A model generated the notes under the pieces. That model had not been told where the DNA came from and ran no database searches. It worked only from the letters and a program-made list of their open reading frames with translations. The translations under genes were made by a program, and so were the position numbers. From Streptomyces antarcticus (GTDB lineage: Bacteria > Actinomycetota > Actinomycetes > Streptomycetales > Streptomycetaceae), in assembly GCF_026627255.1 (NCBI RefSeq), contig NZ_JAPNLM010000005.1, positions 62,001-126,000 on the forward strand: a DNA stretch of 64,000 bases. Reading direction: 5' to 3'. Of the stretch, positions 15,154 through 25,424 are shown one piece after another; positions within the stretch are counted from its first letter, which is position 1, and the number at the start of each line of letters is the position of its first letter.

Positions 15154-15464
15154 CTGCGTACATGCCGTCCAAGGCGGCCGGGACGCGATGGTTGCCGGTC
15201 CGTTCCGCTTCTAGAGGTTCCTTTAGAGCCGACGCCGACGCCGACGCCGAAGAAGCCTCTTGATCTTGAGGTCGAGTCCCATGTGCGGCAGGGTGCGGTC
15301 AGGTTTGGTTGAACGAATGCTGACCTTTTGCTGACTCTACTGACGAGTAGTTGGATATGCGGAGGGGAGAGCTTACGTGGCCCCTCAGCGAGGGCGAAAG
15401 GGCTTCGTTGTGGGCCCGTCGGCTGCCATGGGCTGCTGGGGGCGAGCCTCTTGCGAGGCTGCAG
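15154..15464. other. Non-coding stretch with hexamer repeats
   Basis: No gene recognised. It holds a short run of four GCCGAC-type hexamers (around 15230-15252) and the second copy of the TGCTGAC direct repeat. It separates the pirin fragment from the amidohydrolase remnant. Confidence 0.5.
15317..15336 (+). repeat. Direct repeat, probable integrase arm or att-flanking site (copy 2)
   Basis: ATGCTGACCTTTTGCTGACT, matching the copy at 14918-14937 in 17 of 20 positions and in the same orientation, 399 bp away. The two copies bracket the pirin fragment. Confidence 0.55.
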
Positions 15465-15760
15465 TCCGAAGACGCACCTCAGGAAGTGCGAGGCGGTGTC
15501 CGTGCCCCAGCTCCACATCGGACCGATGAGCTCGGGGTGTCCTTCGATGACGTGCGGCGTGCCGACGCGTTGGCGGGGTGGAGGTAGAGGGGCACGTCGA
15601 GCGCCTCGGTGCGCTCCCACACCACGCGCAGTTGCGGGTCGTCGAGGTAGCGGCCCTGGGTGTGCGCGTTCACCAGGGCTTCCCGCATGCCCAGCTCGGT
15701 CACCGAGCGTTCCAGGAGTCGCTCGTCGGCCTCTCGGCGGAACTCCTCCGCTCGCCCCGG
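15465..15760 (-). pseudogene. Amidohydrolase (ACMSD/resorcylate decarboxylase type) remnant
   Basis: Two minus-strand frames together give a central piece of an amidohydrolase-2 enzyme. One frame reads RSVTELGMREALVNAHTQG, RYLDDPQLRVVWERTEALDV and PLYLHPAN. After a shift near 15570 the other frame reads HPELIGPMWSWGTDTASHFL and RCVFG. Both the N-terminal metal site (FxxE or HxH) and the C-terminus are missing. The frameshift and truncations mark a decayed gene. Confidence 0.7.
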
Positions 15761-15886
15761 GCGATGTCCGAGGAACTGGGGCACGCGTCGCACCTGCACG
15801 GGGCGTAGCGCGTCCCCGTTCTCCGCTGCTCGGCTCCTTCCTTCCCGGGGCCCGTCCCGTCAGTACGGAGAGCGGTGACGGGCCCG

Positions 15887-16210
15887 TCACCCGTGGGCGT
15901 AGGCCGCGGGGTCGTCCAGGACCGCCCGTGCGACGGAGTAGGCGGCGCCGAGCAGGGGTCCGTCCGAGCCCAGCCGGGAGACGACCAGGGCGGGTCCGGC
16001 TGGTTCCGCGGTGCGGCGCGTCAACTCCCTTTCCAGCGAGGGCAACAACCAGGGCGCCAGCCGCGACAGCGACCCGCCGAGGACCACGGCCTGCGGGTCG
16101 AGCAGGTTCACGGCGCCCGCGAGTGCGATGCCGAGGGCGCCGCCCGCCCCGCGCAAGGCCCGCCGGACCGCCGGATCACCGCGTTCCGCGTGTTCCGCGC
16201 TCGTTCGACG
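15887..16210 (-). pseudogene. ROK-family regulator/kinase, C-terminal remnant
   Basis: About 105 codons corresponding to the last third of a ROK protein: RGDPAVRRALRGAGGALGIA followed by NLLDPQAVVLGGSLSRLAPW and a tail with GPLLGAAYSVARAVLDDP. The sugar-binding and zinc motifs and any N-terminal helix-turn-helix are gone. The upstream bases give an open but unrelated frame. It lies among other gene remnants between the mobile region and the stress island. Confidence 0.72.
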
Positions 16211-16537
16211 CCGCGTTCTCGGGGCGCGAACCGTAGTCACCACCCCGCACCGTACCCGCGACGTGCACGTGCCCACGCACTCCCTCACCTGGTGGGGCGT
16301 CTGACGCGCGGGCCGCGGCCTTCACGCGTCGGTCTGTCTGCCTTCCGGCGGGACGGCCCGCTGCCCGTCCGCGGCGAGCCGGGAGGCCCGCCCGGGGGCC
16401 AGAGCAGACAAGCCGTGACAGCCGCCTTTGTCATCACGAACGCGGAGCCGCTGCGTCACCGCGTTTGTTGGCAGCCCCACCACGTCGCGCACCGGTGAGC
16501 GAGCCGGTTCGGCAATGTCCACCAGCCGTGTTTTGCT
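16211..16537. other. Stretch with no recognisable gene
   Basis: Only short frames are open in this ~330-bp interval, none with a ribosome site or recognisable domain. It probably continues the degraded DNA that begins at 15.1 kb. Confidence 0.5.
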
Positions 16538-17119
16538 TCACCACCACGTGCCGGCGGCCAGCGGGCCGACCGGTTGCCTGGCGGGGAGCCCGATGGGAGA
16601 CATGCAGGCACCACCATCGTTCTCCCAGGCGTCTTCCCGGATCCGAAGCTCGGGGCTTCGGGCGATGACGGCTTCAGCCGCGATCAGCGCGTGGGCAGTC
16701 AGAACGCTGCCGGGTACGGCGGCGGCCGCCATCATGCGGGCCGCGGCTGCGGGTGCGGTCTCGGGCGGGATGACCAGCAGGTCCCAGCGGCCGACGGTGT
16801 AGGAGAGCAGGATCAGCTTGTCGGGGTCCTGCTCGGTGAACCAGCCCACGTGCACGGTGTGCCCGGCGACGGGCACCTTCGGAGGGATGACGGGCCAGCG
16901 GGCGGGGTTCACGCAGACGCGCGTGATACTCCCCCAGGGCTCGGCGAGTGCGGCCGTCAGCGCGGGCAGCTCGGCCTTGAGATCGCGGGAGCGGGGCCAC
17001 CAGGCCCCGTCCAGTTGCCCGGCGAGGGCGGTCGCCGGCGTGAGTGCCAGGCGCGCGGGTCGAAGGCCGGGGGTGGCGGGAACGACGCTAGGGGCGGTGC
17101 GTTCGACGGTGACGGTCAC
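16538..17119 (-). CDS. DUF5994 family protein
   Basis: A 193-aa protein with the features of the Streptomyces DUF5994 family: RLALTPATALAGQLDGAWWP followed by RSRDLKAELPALTAALAEPW, a central HTVHVGWFTEQDPDKLILLS and then DLLVIPPETAP with a helical AARMMAAAA end. The biochemical role is unknown; members commonly sit beside stress genes. The GTG at 17119 is chosen because GGAGACAGG lies upstream. The open frame continues upstream without coding character. Confidence 0.75.
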   Translation of the reverse strand: MTVTVERTAPSVVPATPGLRPARLALTPATALAGQLDGAWWPRSRDLKAELPALTAALAEPWGSITRVCVNPARWPVIPPKVPVAGHTVHVGWFTEQDPDKLILLSYTVGRWDLLVIPPETAPAAAARMMAAAAVPGSVLTAHALIAAEAVIARSPELRIREDAWENDGGACMSPIGLPARQPVGPLAAGTWW

Positions 17120-17384
17120 GGTGAAGACCTGTCTCCGGGCCACCCGCAGTTCGGCGGCCCGGTGTATTGATCGCCGGAAACGACACCTGAGTTGTGTCCG
17201 ATGCGCGAGATACTCCCGGTGCTTCCAGCGTACTCCGGTATGGAGATCGAAGGCCGGTCTGACCGGGTATTCCTGGTGGCGAGGAGTCACCGGTCCGCTG
17301 TCCGGTTTTTCGTGCAGTGGCGCGGCATGAGGGGCCGCGTACCGATTCCGCCGTCGGCCTCTCCCCGTCGGTCTTGGCAGTGCC

Positions 17385-17555
17385 CTACCGGATGGGGCGC
17401 TTGCGGGATCGGCGGATCCAGCGGGCGCTGAAGAAGGCCACATCGATGATGAGCAGGATGATGCCGATGATCAGCAGGTAGCTCAGACTCTCGGCCGCGA
17501 TTCCAATGAGGCCCAGGACGATGGCGATCAGAATCACGAAGAGGAATACCGCCAT
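17385..17555 (-). CDS. Small hydrophobic membrane protein (56 aa)
   Basis: Starts at an ATG with GGAGG 8 bases upstream. Residues 1-20 (MAVFLFVILIAIVLGLIGIA) and 24-43 (SYLLIIGIILLIIDVAFFSA) form two membrane spans, followed by a strongly basic tail RWIRRSRKRPIR. Such tiny two-span proteins are common next to Streptomyces stress genes; the function is unknown. It follows the PRC-barrel gene by 37 bp on the same strand. Confidence 0.8.
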   Translation of the reverse strand: MAVFLFVILIAIVLGLIGIAAESLSYLLIIGIILLIIDVAFFSARWIRRSRKRPIR

Positions 17556-17592
17556 GGGGTGGACGCCTCCTTCGTTGTGACGGCGCCGGCGG

Positions 17593-17949
17593 TCACCGGC
17601 GCGCGAGTTGCCGTTCGCCGTTGGCGCCGGGCTGGTAGGGCTTGCCGTAGTACTCGAAGATCGCTTGTTCGTCCACGGCCGGCAGGATGGAATCCGTTCC
17701 TATGGACGGAGCCTTGCGCACGGTCGCCTTGACGTAGGCAACCTTCAGGTAATTCGGCCCGAGGATGGCTTTGTCGAGGGGGACGAAGACCAGGCGTTGC
17801 CGGGTGGGGAGGCCGGTACGGACGGTGGCCATCGCCGGCTCGTCCGTACTGGTGTCGACGTAGACGGCTTCGAGGACGCCGATCTTGTGTCCGTCCGGGT
17901 CCGTGACGTCGTGGTTGCGCCACTCTCGGATGTCGGCTGCCTGGATCAT
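17593..17949 (-). CDS. PRC-barrel domain protein
   Basis: A 118-aa protein whose first ~75 residues match the PRC-barrel fold: IREWRNHDVTDPDGHKIGVL is the usual opening, then EAVYVDTSTDEPAMATVRTG and RLVFVPLDKAILG. The rest is a short polar tail. PRC-barrels act in RNA processing or as stress-linked cytoplasmic proteins; the target here is unknown. ATG with GAAGGG upstream. It is divergent from the alcohol dehydrogenase, and the shared region carries two stress boxes. Confidence 0.85.
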   Translation of the reverse strand: MIQAADIREWRNHDVTDPDGHKIGVLEAVYVDTSTDEPAMATVRTGLPTRQRLVFVPLDKAILGPNYLKVAYVKATVRKAPSIGTDSILPAVDEQAIFEYYGKPYQPGANGERQLARR

Positions 17950-18103
17950 GCGCCTGACCCTTCGGAGAGAGATTCGTGACTACGGCCGTCTGCGGAGATG
18001 ACGTGCTGTGGGCGCAGTCCAGGGACCTTCGCGGGCGAGGGTGGCAGGCCCTCGGTGAAGGAGGGCACACCTCCAGCGTCACATTTCCGGAGCCGCCCCG
18101 GAC

Positions 18104-18140
18104 GGGCCGGTCGGGGCCTCTGAGGGGGCCGTCCGGCCCC
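18104..18140. promoter_or_regulatory. Pair of GGGCC-type palindromic boxes upstream of ADH/PRC
   Basis: GGGCCGGTCGGGGCC (18104-18118) and GGGGCCGTCCGGCCCC (18125-18140), 21 bp start to start. They lie between the divergent PRC-barrel and alcohol dehydrogenase genes, about 75-110 bp from the dehydrogenase start. The same motif recurs upstream of most genes of this island, so a shared regulator is inferred. Confidence 0.65.
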
Positions 18141-18214
18141 TGTGGGCGAGCCCGGCTCCGGGGACAGCATGAGGTGGACCTTTGCCGGAGCGCAGCGGGA
18201 AGAGAGGCGGCGTC

Positions 18215-19303
18215 ATGAAAGCTCTCGTCTTCGGGGGGCCGGGGCGGACCGTGTGGCAGGACGTGCCGGATCCTGCCCTCAAGGATCCCGCAGATGTGAT
18301 CGTGCGCGTCGACGCAGTGACCATCTGCGGTACGGACCTGCACATCGTGAAGGGTGACCTGCCGGAAGTGGTTCCCGGCCGCGTGCTCGGTCACGAGGCC
18401 GTGGGAACGGTGGTGGAGAGCGGCGGTGACGTCCGCTCGGTGCACCCCGGTGACCGGGTCCTCGTTTCCTGCATCTCCTCGTGCGGGCGGTGCCGCTTCT
18501 GCCGTGAGAGCCGCTACGGCCAGTGCCGCGGCGGCGGTGGCTGGGTACTCGGCCACACCATCGACGGCACTCAGGCCGAGTACGTCCGGGTGCCGTTCGC
18601 CGACCTCTCCGTGTACCCGTTGCCCAGCACGGTCGACAGCGCCGCCGCCGTCCTGCTGGCGGACATCCTCCCCACCTCCTACGAGGTGGGAGTGCTGAAC
18701 GGCAACGTGCGGCCCGGGGACACCGTCGTCGTGGTCGGCGCCGGCCCCATCGGGCTCGCGGCCATCGCCACGGCCCGGCTCTACTCGCCGGCCCGCGTCA
18801 TCGCCGTCGACCTCGAGCCCTCCCGGCTGGCGAAAGCCCGGGAACTGGGCGCGGACGCGATCGTGAACGCCGCCGAGGAACCGGAACAGCTCGTGGCCGA
18901 CCTGACCGACGGCCTCGGCGCCGACGTCGTCATGGAGGCCGTCGGGGTGCCCGAGTCCTTCGAGATGTGCACCCGTATGGTCCGCCCCGGCGGCCGGGTC
19001 GCGAACATCGGCGTCCACGGCAAACCGGCGACCCTGCACCTCGAAGACCTGTGGATCAAGGACATCACCATCACCACCGGGCTGGTGGACACCTACTCCA
19101 CGCCCATGCTGCTGCGCATGCTGGCGGCGGGGCGGCTGCCGACTTCGTCGCTGATCACCCATCGCTACGAGCTGCGGCAGATGGAAGAGGCCTACGAGGT
19201 GTTCTCCCACGCGGGCGAGACGGGAGCGCTCAAGGTAGTACTGGGCGGGTCGCGGCACGACGAACTCGCCGTATCGAACCCGTCGCGAACCCAGAGGACA
19301 TGA
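18215..19303 (+). CDS. Zinc-dependent alcohol dehydrogenase (MDR family)
   Basis: A 362-aa medium-chain dehydrogenase/reductase. The catalytic zinc site is Cys in TICGTDLHI plus HE in VLGHEAVG, and structural zinc cysteines lie in SSCGRCRFCRESRYGQC. The Rossmann motif is VVVVGAGPIGLAAIA and a later acidic VIAVDLEPSR suits NAD(H). Proteins of this class oxidise alcohols or reduce aldehydes. The ATG at 18215 has GAGAGG upstream. The last residues (SRTQRT) are encoded by a 17-bp repeat array that begins inside the gene. Membership of the stress island suggests redox balancing at low oxygen. Confidence 0.9.
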   Translation: MKALVFGGPGRTVWQDVPDPALKDPADVIVRVDAVTICGTDLHIVKGDLPEVVPGRVLGHEAVGTVVESGGDVRSVHPGDRVLVSCISSCGRCRFCRESRYGQCRGGGGWVLGHTIDGTQAEYVRVPFADLSVYPLPSTVDSAAAVLLADILPTSYEVGVLNGNVRPGDTVVVVGAGPIGLAAIATARLYSPARVIAVDLEPSRLAKARELGADAIVNAAEEPEQLVADLTDGLGADVVMEAVGVPESFEMCTRMVRPGGRVANIGVHGKPATLHLEDLWIKDITITTGLVDTYSTPMLLRMLAAGRLPTSSLITHRYELRQMEEAYEVFSHAGETGALKVVLGGSRHDELAVSNPSRTQRT

Positions 19304-19354
19304 GAACCCAGAGGACATGAGAACCCAGAGCACATGAGAACCCAGGGGACATGA
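19287..19354 (+). repeat. Four 17-bp tandem repeats spanning the ADH stop
   Basis: Unit GAACCCAGAGGACATGA repeated four times: units 1 and 2 identical, unit 3 with a G-to-C change, unit 4 with an A-to-G change. The first unit supplies the last codons and the TGA of the dehydrogenase. Since 17 is not a multiple of 3, copy-number changes leave the stop in unit 1 unaffected. Confidence 0.95.
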
Positions 19355-19457
19355 GAGGCACGCCCAGCGCCGCCCTGATCCGGCCCGCTGCGCGGAGAGC
19401 CGTACGGTCCACATGTCCTGAGGCCTTTGCGCAAACCCGCTTGGTCACCGGCGGCGG

Positions 19458-20081
19458 TCACCGGGGGACGCTGTTGGTACTCCGATCCGGCGGGGCGCGG
19501 CGGGAATCGTCGAACCGGGCGGTGAGCCGGTCCGTCACCGCGACGACTCCGTCCACCTGCCGGGCCAGCCGCAGAACGACAGGAATCTGGCTGCTCCTTG
19601 CCAGTAGGCCGTCCAGGGTGACGAACCCGTCCACGACGTGCACGTCCACCGCGTCGGCGCCCAGCCCCATGGTCTCGCCGAGCACGTCCTCGATCAGGCA
19701 GCGGCGTATCTCGTGGTCCGGGCGCAGGAATACCCGGAGGAGGTCTCTTCTGGTCACGATGCCGACCAGGCGGTCCTCCTCGTCGACGACGGGGAGTCTC
19801 TCCACACCGCGCCGGGTCATGAGGCGGGCGGCCTCCGTGACGGTCTGCTCGGCATGGATGGTGACGGCCGGCGCTGACAGGACTTCCTGGGCGGTGACGT
19901 CGGCGCGGGCGAGGAGATCGGTTTGCGAGACGACCCCGATGACGCGGTCGTCCCCGTCCACGACCGGCAGTCCGCTGATGTCGTGTTCGGCGAGCAGCGC
20001 GGCCATGTCCGCGGACGGAGTCCGACCGACGACCGATATGACCTCGTCGGTCATCAGGAAGCCGACTTTGGCGTGCCTCAT
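19458..20081 (-). CDS. CBS-pair and BON domain protein
   Basis: A 207-aa protein. Two CBS motifs occupy about residues 7-60 and 70-125 (MAALLAEHDISGLPVVDGDD and MTRRGVERLPVVDEEDRLVG), followed by a BON-like domain (VDVHVVDGFVTLDGLLARSS to ~200). CBS pairs bind adenosyl ligands and sense energy or redox state; BON domains often bind membranes or lipids. The ATG at 20081 has GGAGG at proper spacing. It is divergent from two USP genes across a promoter region with three stress boxes. A decayed paralogue lies at 34.9-35.1 kb. Confidence 0.9.
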   Translation of the reverse strand: MRHAKVGFLMTDEVISVVGRTPSADMAALLAEHDISGLPVVDGDDRVIGVVSQTDLLARADVTAQEVLSAPAVTIHAEQTVTEAARLMTRRGVERLPVVDEEDRLVGIVTRRDLLRVFLRPDHEIRRCLIEDVLGETMGLGADAVDVHVVDGFVTLDGLLARSSQIPVVLRLARQVDGVVAVTDRLTARFDDSRRAPPDRSTNSVPR

Positions 20082-20169
20082 GTGTGGCCTCCTATCGGCT
20101 GCGTCCGGCGGGCGCACCGTGCGGAGCGCCTTTACCAGCCACCATCCGCCCTGGCCCGCCCGCCGCGCG

Positions 20170-20260
20170 AGGGCCGAACGGTCCTGCGCCTGGACTGACC
20201 GGTCCCCGGCGCTGCGCGGTCGCCGAAACGGTGCGAGGCGTACAGGGGGCCTTCGGCCCC
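20170..20260. promoter_or_regulatory. Three GGGCC-type boxes between CBS gene and USP pair
   Basis: AGGGCCGAACGGTCCT (20170-20185), GGACTGACCGGTCC (20192-20205) and GGGGCCTTCGGCCCC (20246-20260). The first two are spaced ~22 bp. The first is identical to a box at 35202-35217 in the paralogous module. Confidence 0.65.
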
Positions 20261-20349
20261 TTCGCTGACCCCTGTGGCCCACTCCTCGGGCCGGCCCGGG
20301 TGGCAGCCCGGAGGCACACCCTCGACGTTGTCCGGCAGAGGAGGAAGCC

Positions 20350-21272
20350 ATGGAAGGCGCCACTCAAAAGCGTTCGGACTTCGGTTCGGTCGTTGTCGGT
20401 GTCGACGGGTCCGAGACCGCGCGGACAGCGGCATTGTGGGCCGCCGCCGAGGCAGCCCGACGCAACAGCCCTCTGCACATCCTCTACGCGGCCGATACCG
20501 CCGACCGGATCTTCTACCTGTCGGCGGAGATCATCGAACGGGTCCACGTGGCCGGCCGTGACCTTTTGGAGGCCACGGCCGCCGCGGTGTCGGAGCGATT
20601 CCCGAGGCTTCACGTCACCACGGAGTACAGCCGCCGGGACCCGGTCTCCGGCCTGCACCGGGTGGCGGCGCGGCATGGCACCACTGTGGTCGGTCACCGG
20701 GGGCTGGGCGGCTTCGAGTCGCTGATGCTGGGTTCGGTCGGTCTGAGGGTCGCGGCAGGCGCCGCGACCCCCGTCATCGTGGTGCGCGGCGGTGAGGAGC
20801 GCGCCGAGAACGGGGTGGTGCTGGCCGCGGTGCGCGACGAGTACGACCTCGTATGCGCTCAACACGCCGCCCGTGAAGCGGAACTGCGCAAGGCGACGCT
20901 GCGCCTGCTGACCGTGTGGAACATCCTTCAGTACGCCGGAAGCGTCGTCACCATGCTCGACGACGTCGACGACGTCGACGACGTCGACGAGTTCGCCGGC
21001 CGCCATGTCCGCAGCCTGGAGTCCGTCGCCGGACGCGTACGCGAGGAGTTCCCCGCGTTGCCGGTGAACGCGGATGCCGAGAAGAGCGTGTCGGTGGCTT
21101 CCGTCCTGGTTGAAGCGTCCAGCCACGCCGACCTGCTCGTCATGGGAGGACGCCGATCGCCCGGCTACTTCGGGCCCACGCTGGGGCGCGTCACGCACAG
21201 TCTCCTGCACCACGCGCACTGCCCCGTCGAGCTCATTCCACGGCACGATGAGGAGCAGGGGAGCGACGCGTC

Positions 21273-21276
<4 letters not shown>
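20350..21276 (+). CDS. Tandem universal stress protein
   Basis: A 308-aa protein with two UspA domains: FGSVVVGVDGSETARTAALW opens the first, whose nucleotide-binding end reads VGHRGLGGFESLMLGSVG. The second ends with MGGRRSPGYFGPTLGRVTHS, a variant of the G-2x-G-9x-G(S/T) ATP motif. Between them is an acidic DDVDDVDDVDE stretch encoded by 9-bp GACGACGTC repeats (about 20958-20990), absent from the paralogue at 35379. The start has GAGGAAG upstream. It is coupled by ATGA overlap to the next USP. Confidence 0.9.
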
Positions 21277-24027
<2,751 letters not shown>

Positions 24028-24042
24028 GTGACGGTGACGGCG

Positions 24043-24732
24043 TCAGCGGCCCGGTTCGTCGCGCTCGCGCACCTCGGCGGCGATGACCGCCGCCTGGACG
24101 CGCCGCTCGACTCCCAGCTTGGCGAGAAGCCGCGAGATGTGGTTCTTGACCGTCTTTTCCGAGAGGAAGAGCCGTTTGCCGATCTGCCGGTTGGTGAGGC
24201 CCTCGCCGACGAGCTCCAGGACGGCGCGCTCCCGCTCGGAGAGGACCGTCAGCCGCTGGTCTTCGGGCGGCTTTCCGGCGCTGGGGTCCCGGAGCGAGCG
24301 CATGAGGCGCGCGGTCGTCGCCGGGTCGAGCATCGACTGACCCGTCGCCACCGTCCGGATGGCGGCGACCAGGTCCGAGCCTCTGATCTGCTTCAGGACG
24401 TACCCGGCGGCGCCGGCCATGATGGCGTCGAGCAGGGCGTCCTCGTCGTCGAAGGACGTGAGCATCAGGCAGGCGAGACCCGGCATGCGTGAGCGCAGCT
24501 CACGGCAGACGGTGATGCCGTCGCTGTCGGGCAGCCGTACGTCGAGCACCGCGACGTCCGGCTTCAAGGCCGGCCCCCGGGCCAGGGCCTGCGCGGCCGT
24601 GGCAGCCTCGCCGACCACTTCGATGTCGGGCTCGGCGTCCAGGAGATCGTGGAGCCCCCGGCGGACGACCTCGTGGTCGTCGAGGAGGAACACCCGGGTG
24701 GGCGCCGGGGTGGCAGCCGGTGAATCGAACAT
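24043..24732 (-). CDS. osdR: NarL/DevR-family response regulator (OsdR-like)
   Basis: A 229-aa two-domain regulator. The receiver has the acidic pair in RVFLLDDHEVVRRGLHDLL, the phospho-Asp64 in VAVLDVRLPDSDG, a Thr/Ser switch in MLTSFDDEDA and Lys in YVLKQIRG. The C-terminal LuxR/NarL helix-turn-helix is LTVLSERERAVLELVGEGLT followed by NRQIGKRLFLSEKTVKNHIS. It converges with the GAF kinase, 15 bp apart. It is the obvious candidate to bind the GGGCC-type palindromes repeated across the island, as DevR does with its boxes in mycobacteria (inference). Confidence 0.85.
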   Translation of the reverse strand: MFDSPAATPAPTRVFLLDDHEVVRRGLHDLLDAEPDIEVVGEAATAAQALARGPALKPDVAVLDVRLPDSDGITVCRELRSRMPGLACLMLTSFDDEDALLDAIMAGAAGYVLKQIRGSDLVAAIRTVATGQSMLDPATTARLMRSLRDPSAGKPPEDQRLTVLSERERAVLELVGEGLTNRQIGKRLFLSEKTVKNHISRLLAKLGVERRVQAAVIAAEVRERDEPGR

Positions 24733-24776
24733 CCACGCCACACCCTCGGATCGGGACACGTCTGGGGTCAATTGTC

Positions 24777-25277
24777 TCAGATGCTGCTTCCGCTGCCGTG
24801 GGGCGCGTACAGGTCGAGGATCCGGATCTGGGCGGAGACGAGCCGGTGGGCCAGCACCTGACCCACCCACTGCCACATCTCGGAGGCGAGCGCGGGGTCG
24901 GCGTCCATCAGCGTGCGCACGGCGGCGGCGTCGAACTCGTCGGTGCGTACCGGCGTCATGGCCTCGGCGCCGAAGTGCCAGGTGTACGGGCGGAACAGCC
25001 AGGACCAGCCGACGAGCTCGCCGGGGCCGACCGTCTCGACCACCGCGGCCTGCCTGCCGGGGACGTGCACGTCCATGCCGACGCTGCCCGACCGGATGAC
25101 CCAGAAATGTCCGGTGTGCCCGCCCTGGTTGAACAGCCGTGCGCCGGCGGGGAAGTTCACCTCGTGGGCCAGTGCCAGCAGGCTGCCACGGTGCTCCGGG
25201 GACAGGGCGCGGGTGAAGCGGTCGGGGGAGGAGCGGTCGGGGGAGGAGGTGAGCCGGTGGAGGGAAGAGGCGCTCAT
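24777..25277 (-). CDS. Cyclic-nucleotide-binding domain protein without DNA-binding domain
   Basis: A 166-aa protein consisting of one cNMP-binding beta-roll: GARLFNQGGHTGHFWVIRSG, then VETVGPGELVGWSWLF and a C-terminal helix. The typical phosphate-binding RxA is not evident, so cNMP binding itself is uncertain. There is no Crp-type HTH. The ATG at 25277 has GGAG upstream. Two stress boxes lie 55-90 bp upstream of the start. Its role may be as an effector or partner of another protein. Confidence 0.82.
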   Translation of the reverse strand: MSASSLHRLTSSPDRSSPDRFTRALSPEHRGSLLALAHEVNFPAGARLFNQGGHTGHFWVIRSGSVGMDVHVPGRQAAVVETVGPGELVGWSWLFRPYTWHFGAEAMTPVRTDEFDAAAVRTLMDADPALASEMWQWVGQVLAHRLVSAQIRILDLYAPHGSGSSI

Positions 25278-25332
25278 GACGGTTCTCCGTTCGGTCCACC
25301 CCCACCTTCCGCCGTGGCGGTCGGCCGGGGAA

Positions 25333-25367
25333 GGGCCGTTCGGTCCCCGTTCCGGCCCGGACGGCCC
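25333..25367. promoter_or_regulatory. Pair of GGGCC-type boxes upstream of cNMP-binding gene
   Basis: GGGCCGTTCGGTCCCC (25333-25348) and GGCCCGGACGGCCC (25354-25367), 21 bp apart, between the cNMP gene start and the end of the phosphoketolase gene. Confidence 0.65.
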
Positions 25368-25424
25368 ACCTGTCCCGCCGCCCCACCTGTCCCGCCGCCC
25401 CATCCGTCCCGCCTTGGCCGGTGC

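Noticed and set aside
15260..15300. GAGGTCGAGTCC considered as a tRNA T-arm
   Set aside because: No matching acceptor, D or anticodon arms can be drawn around it.
16322..16522. 66-codon minus-strand frame (starts MDIAEPARSPVRD)
   Set aside because: No ribosome site, no recognisable domain, and it lies in a stretch of degraded DNA.
19287..19354. Tandem repeats considered as a CRISPR array
   Set aside because: The 17-bp units are contiguous with no spacers and there are no cas genes.
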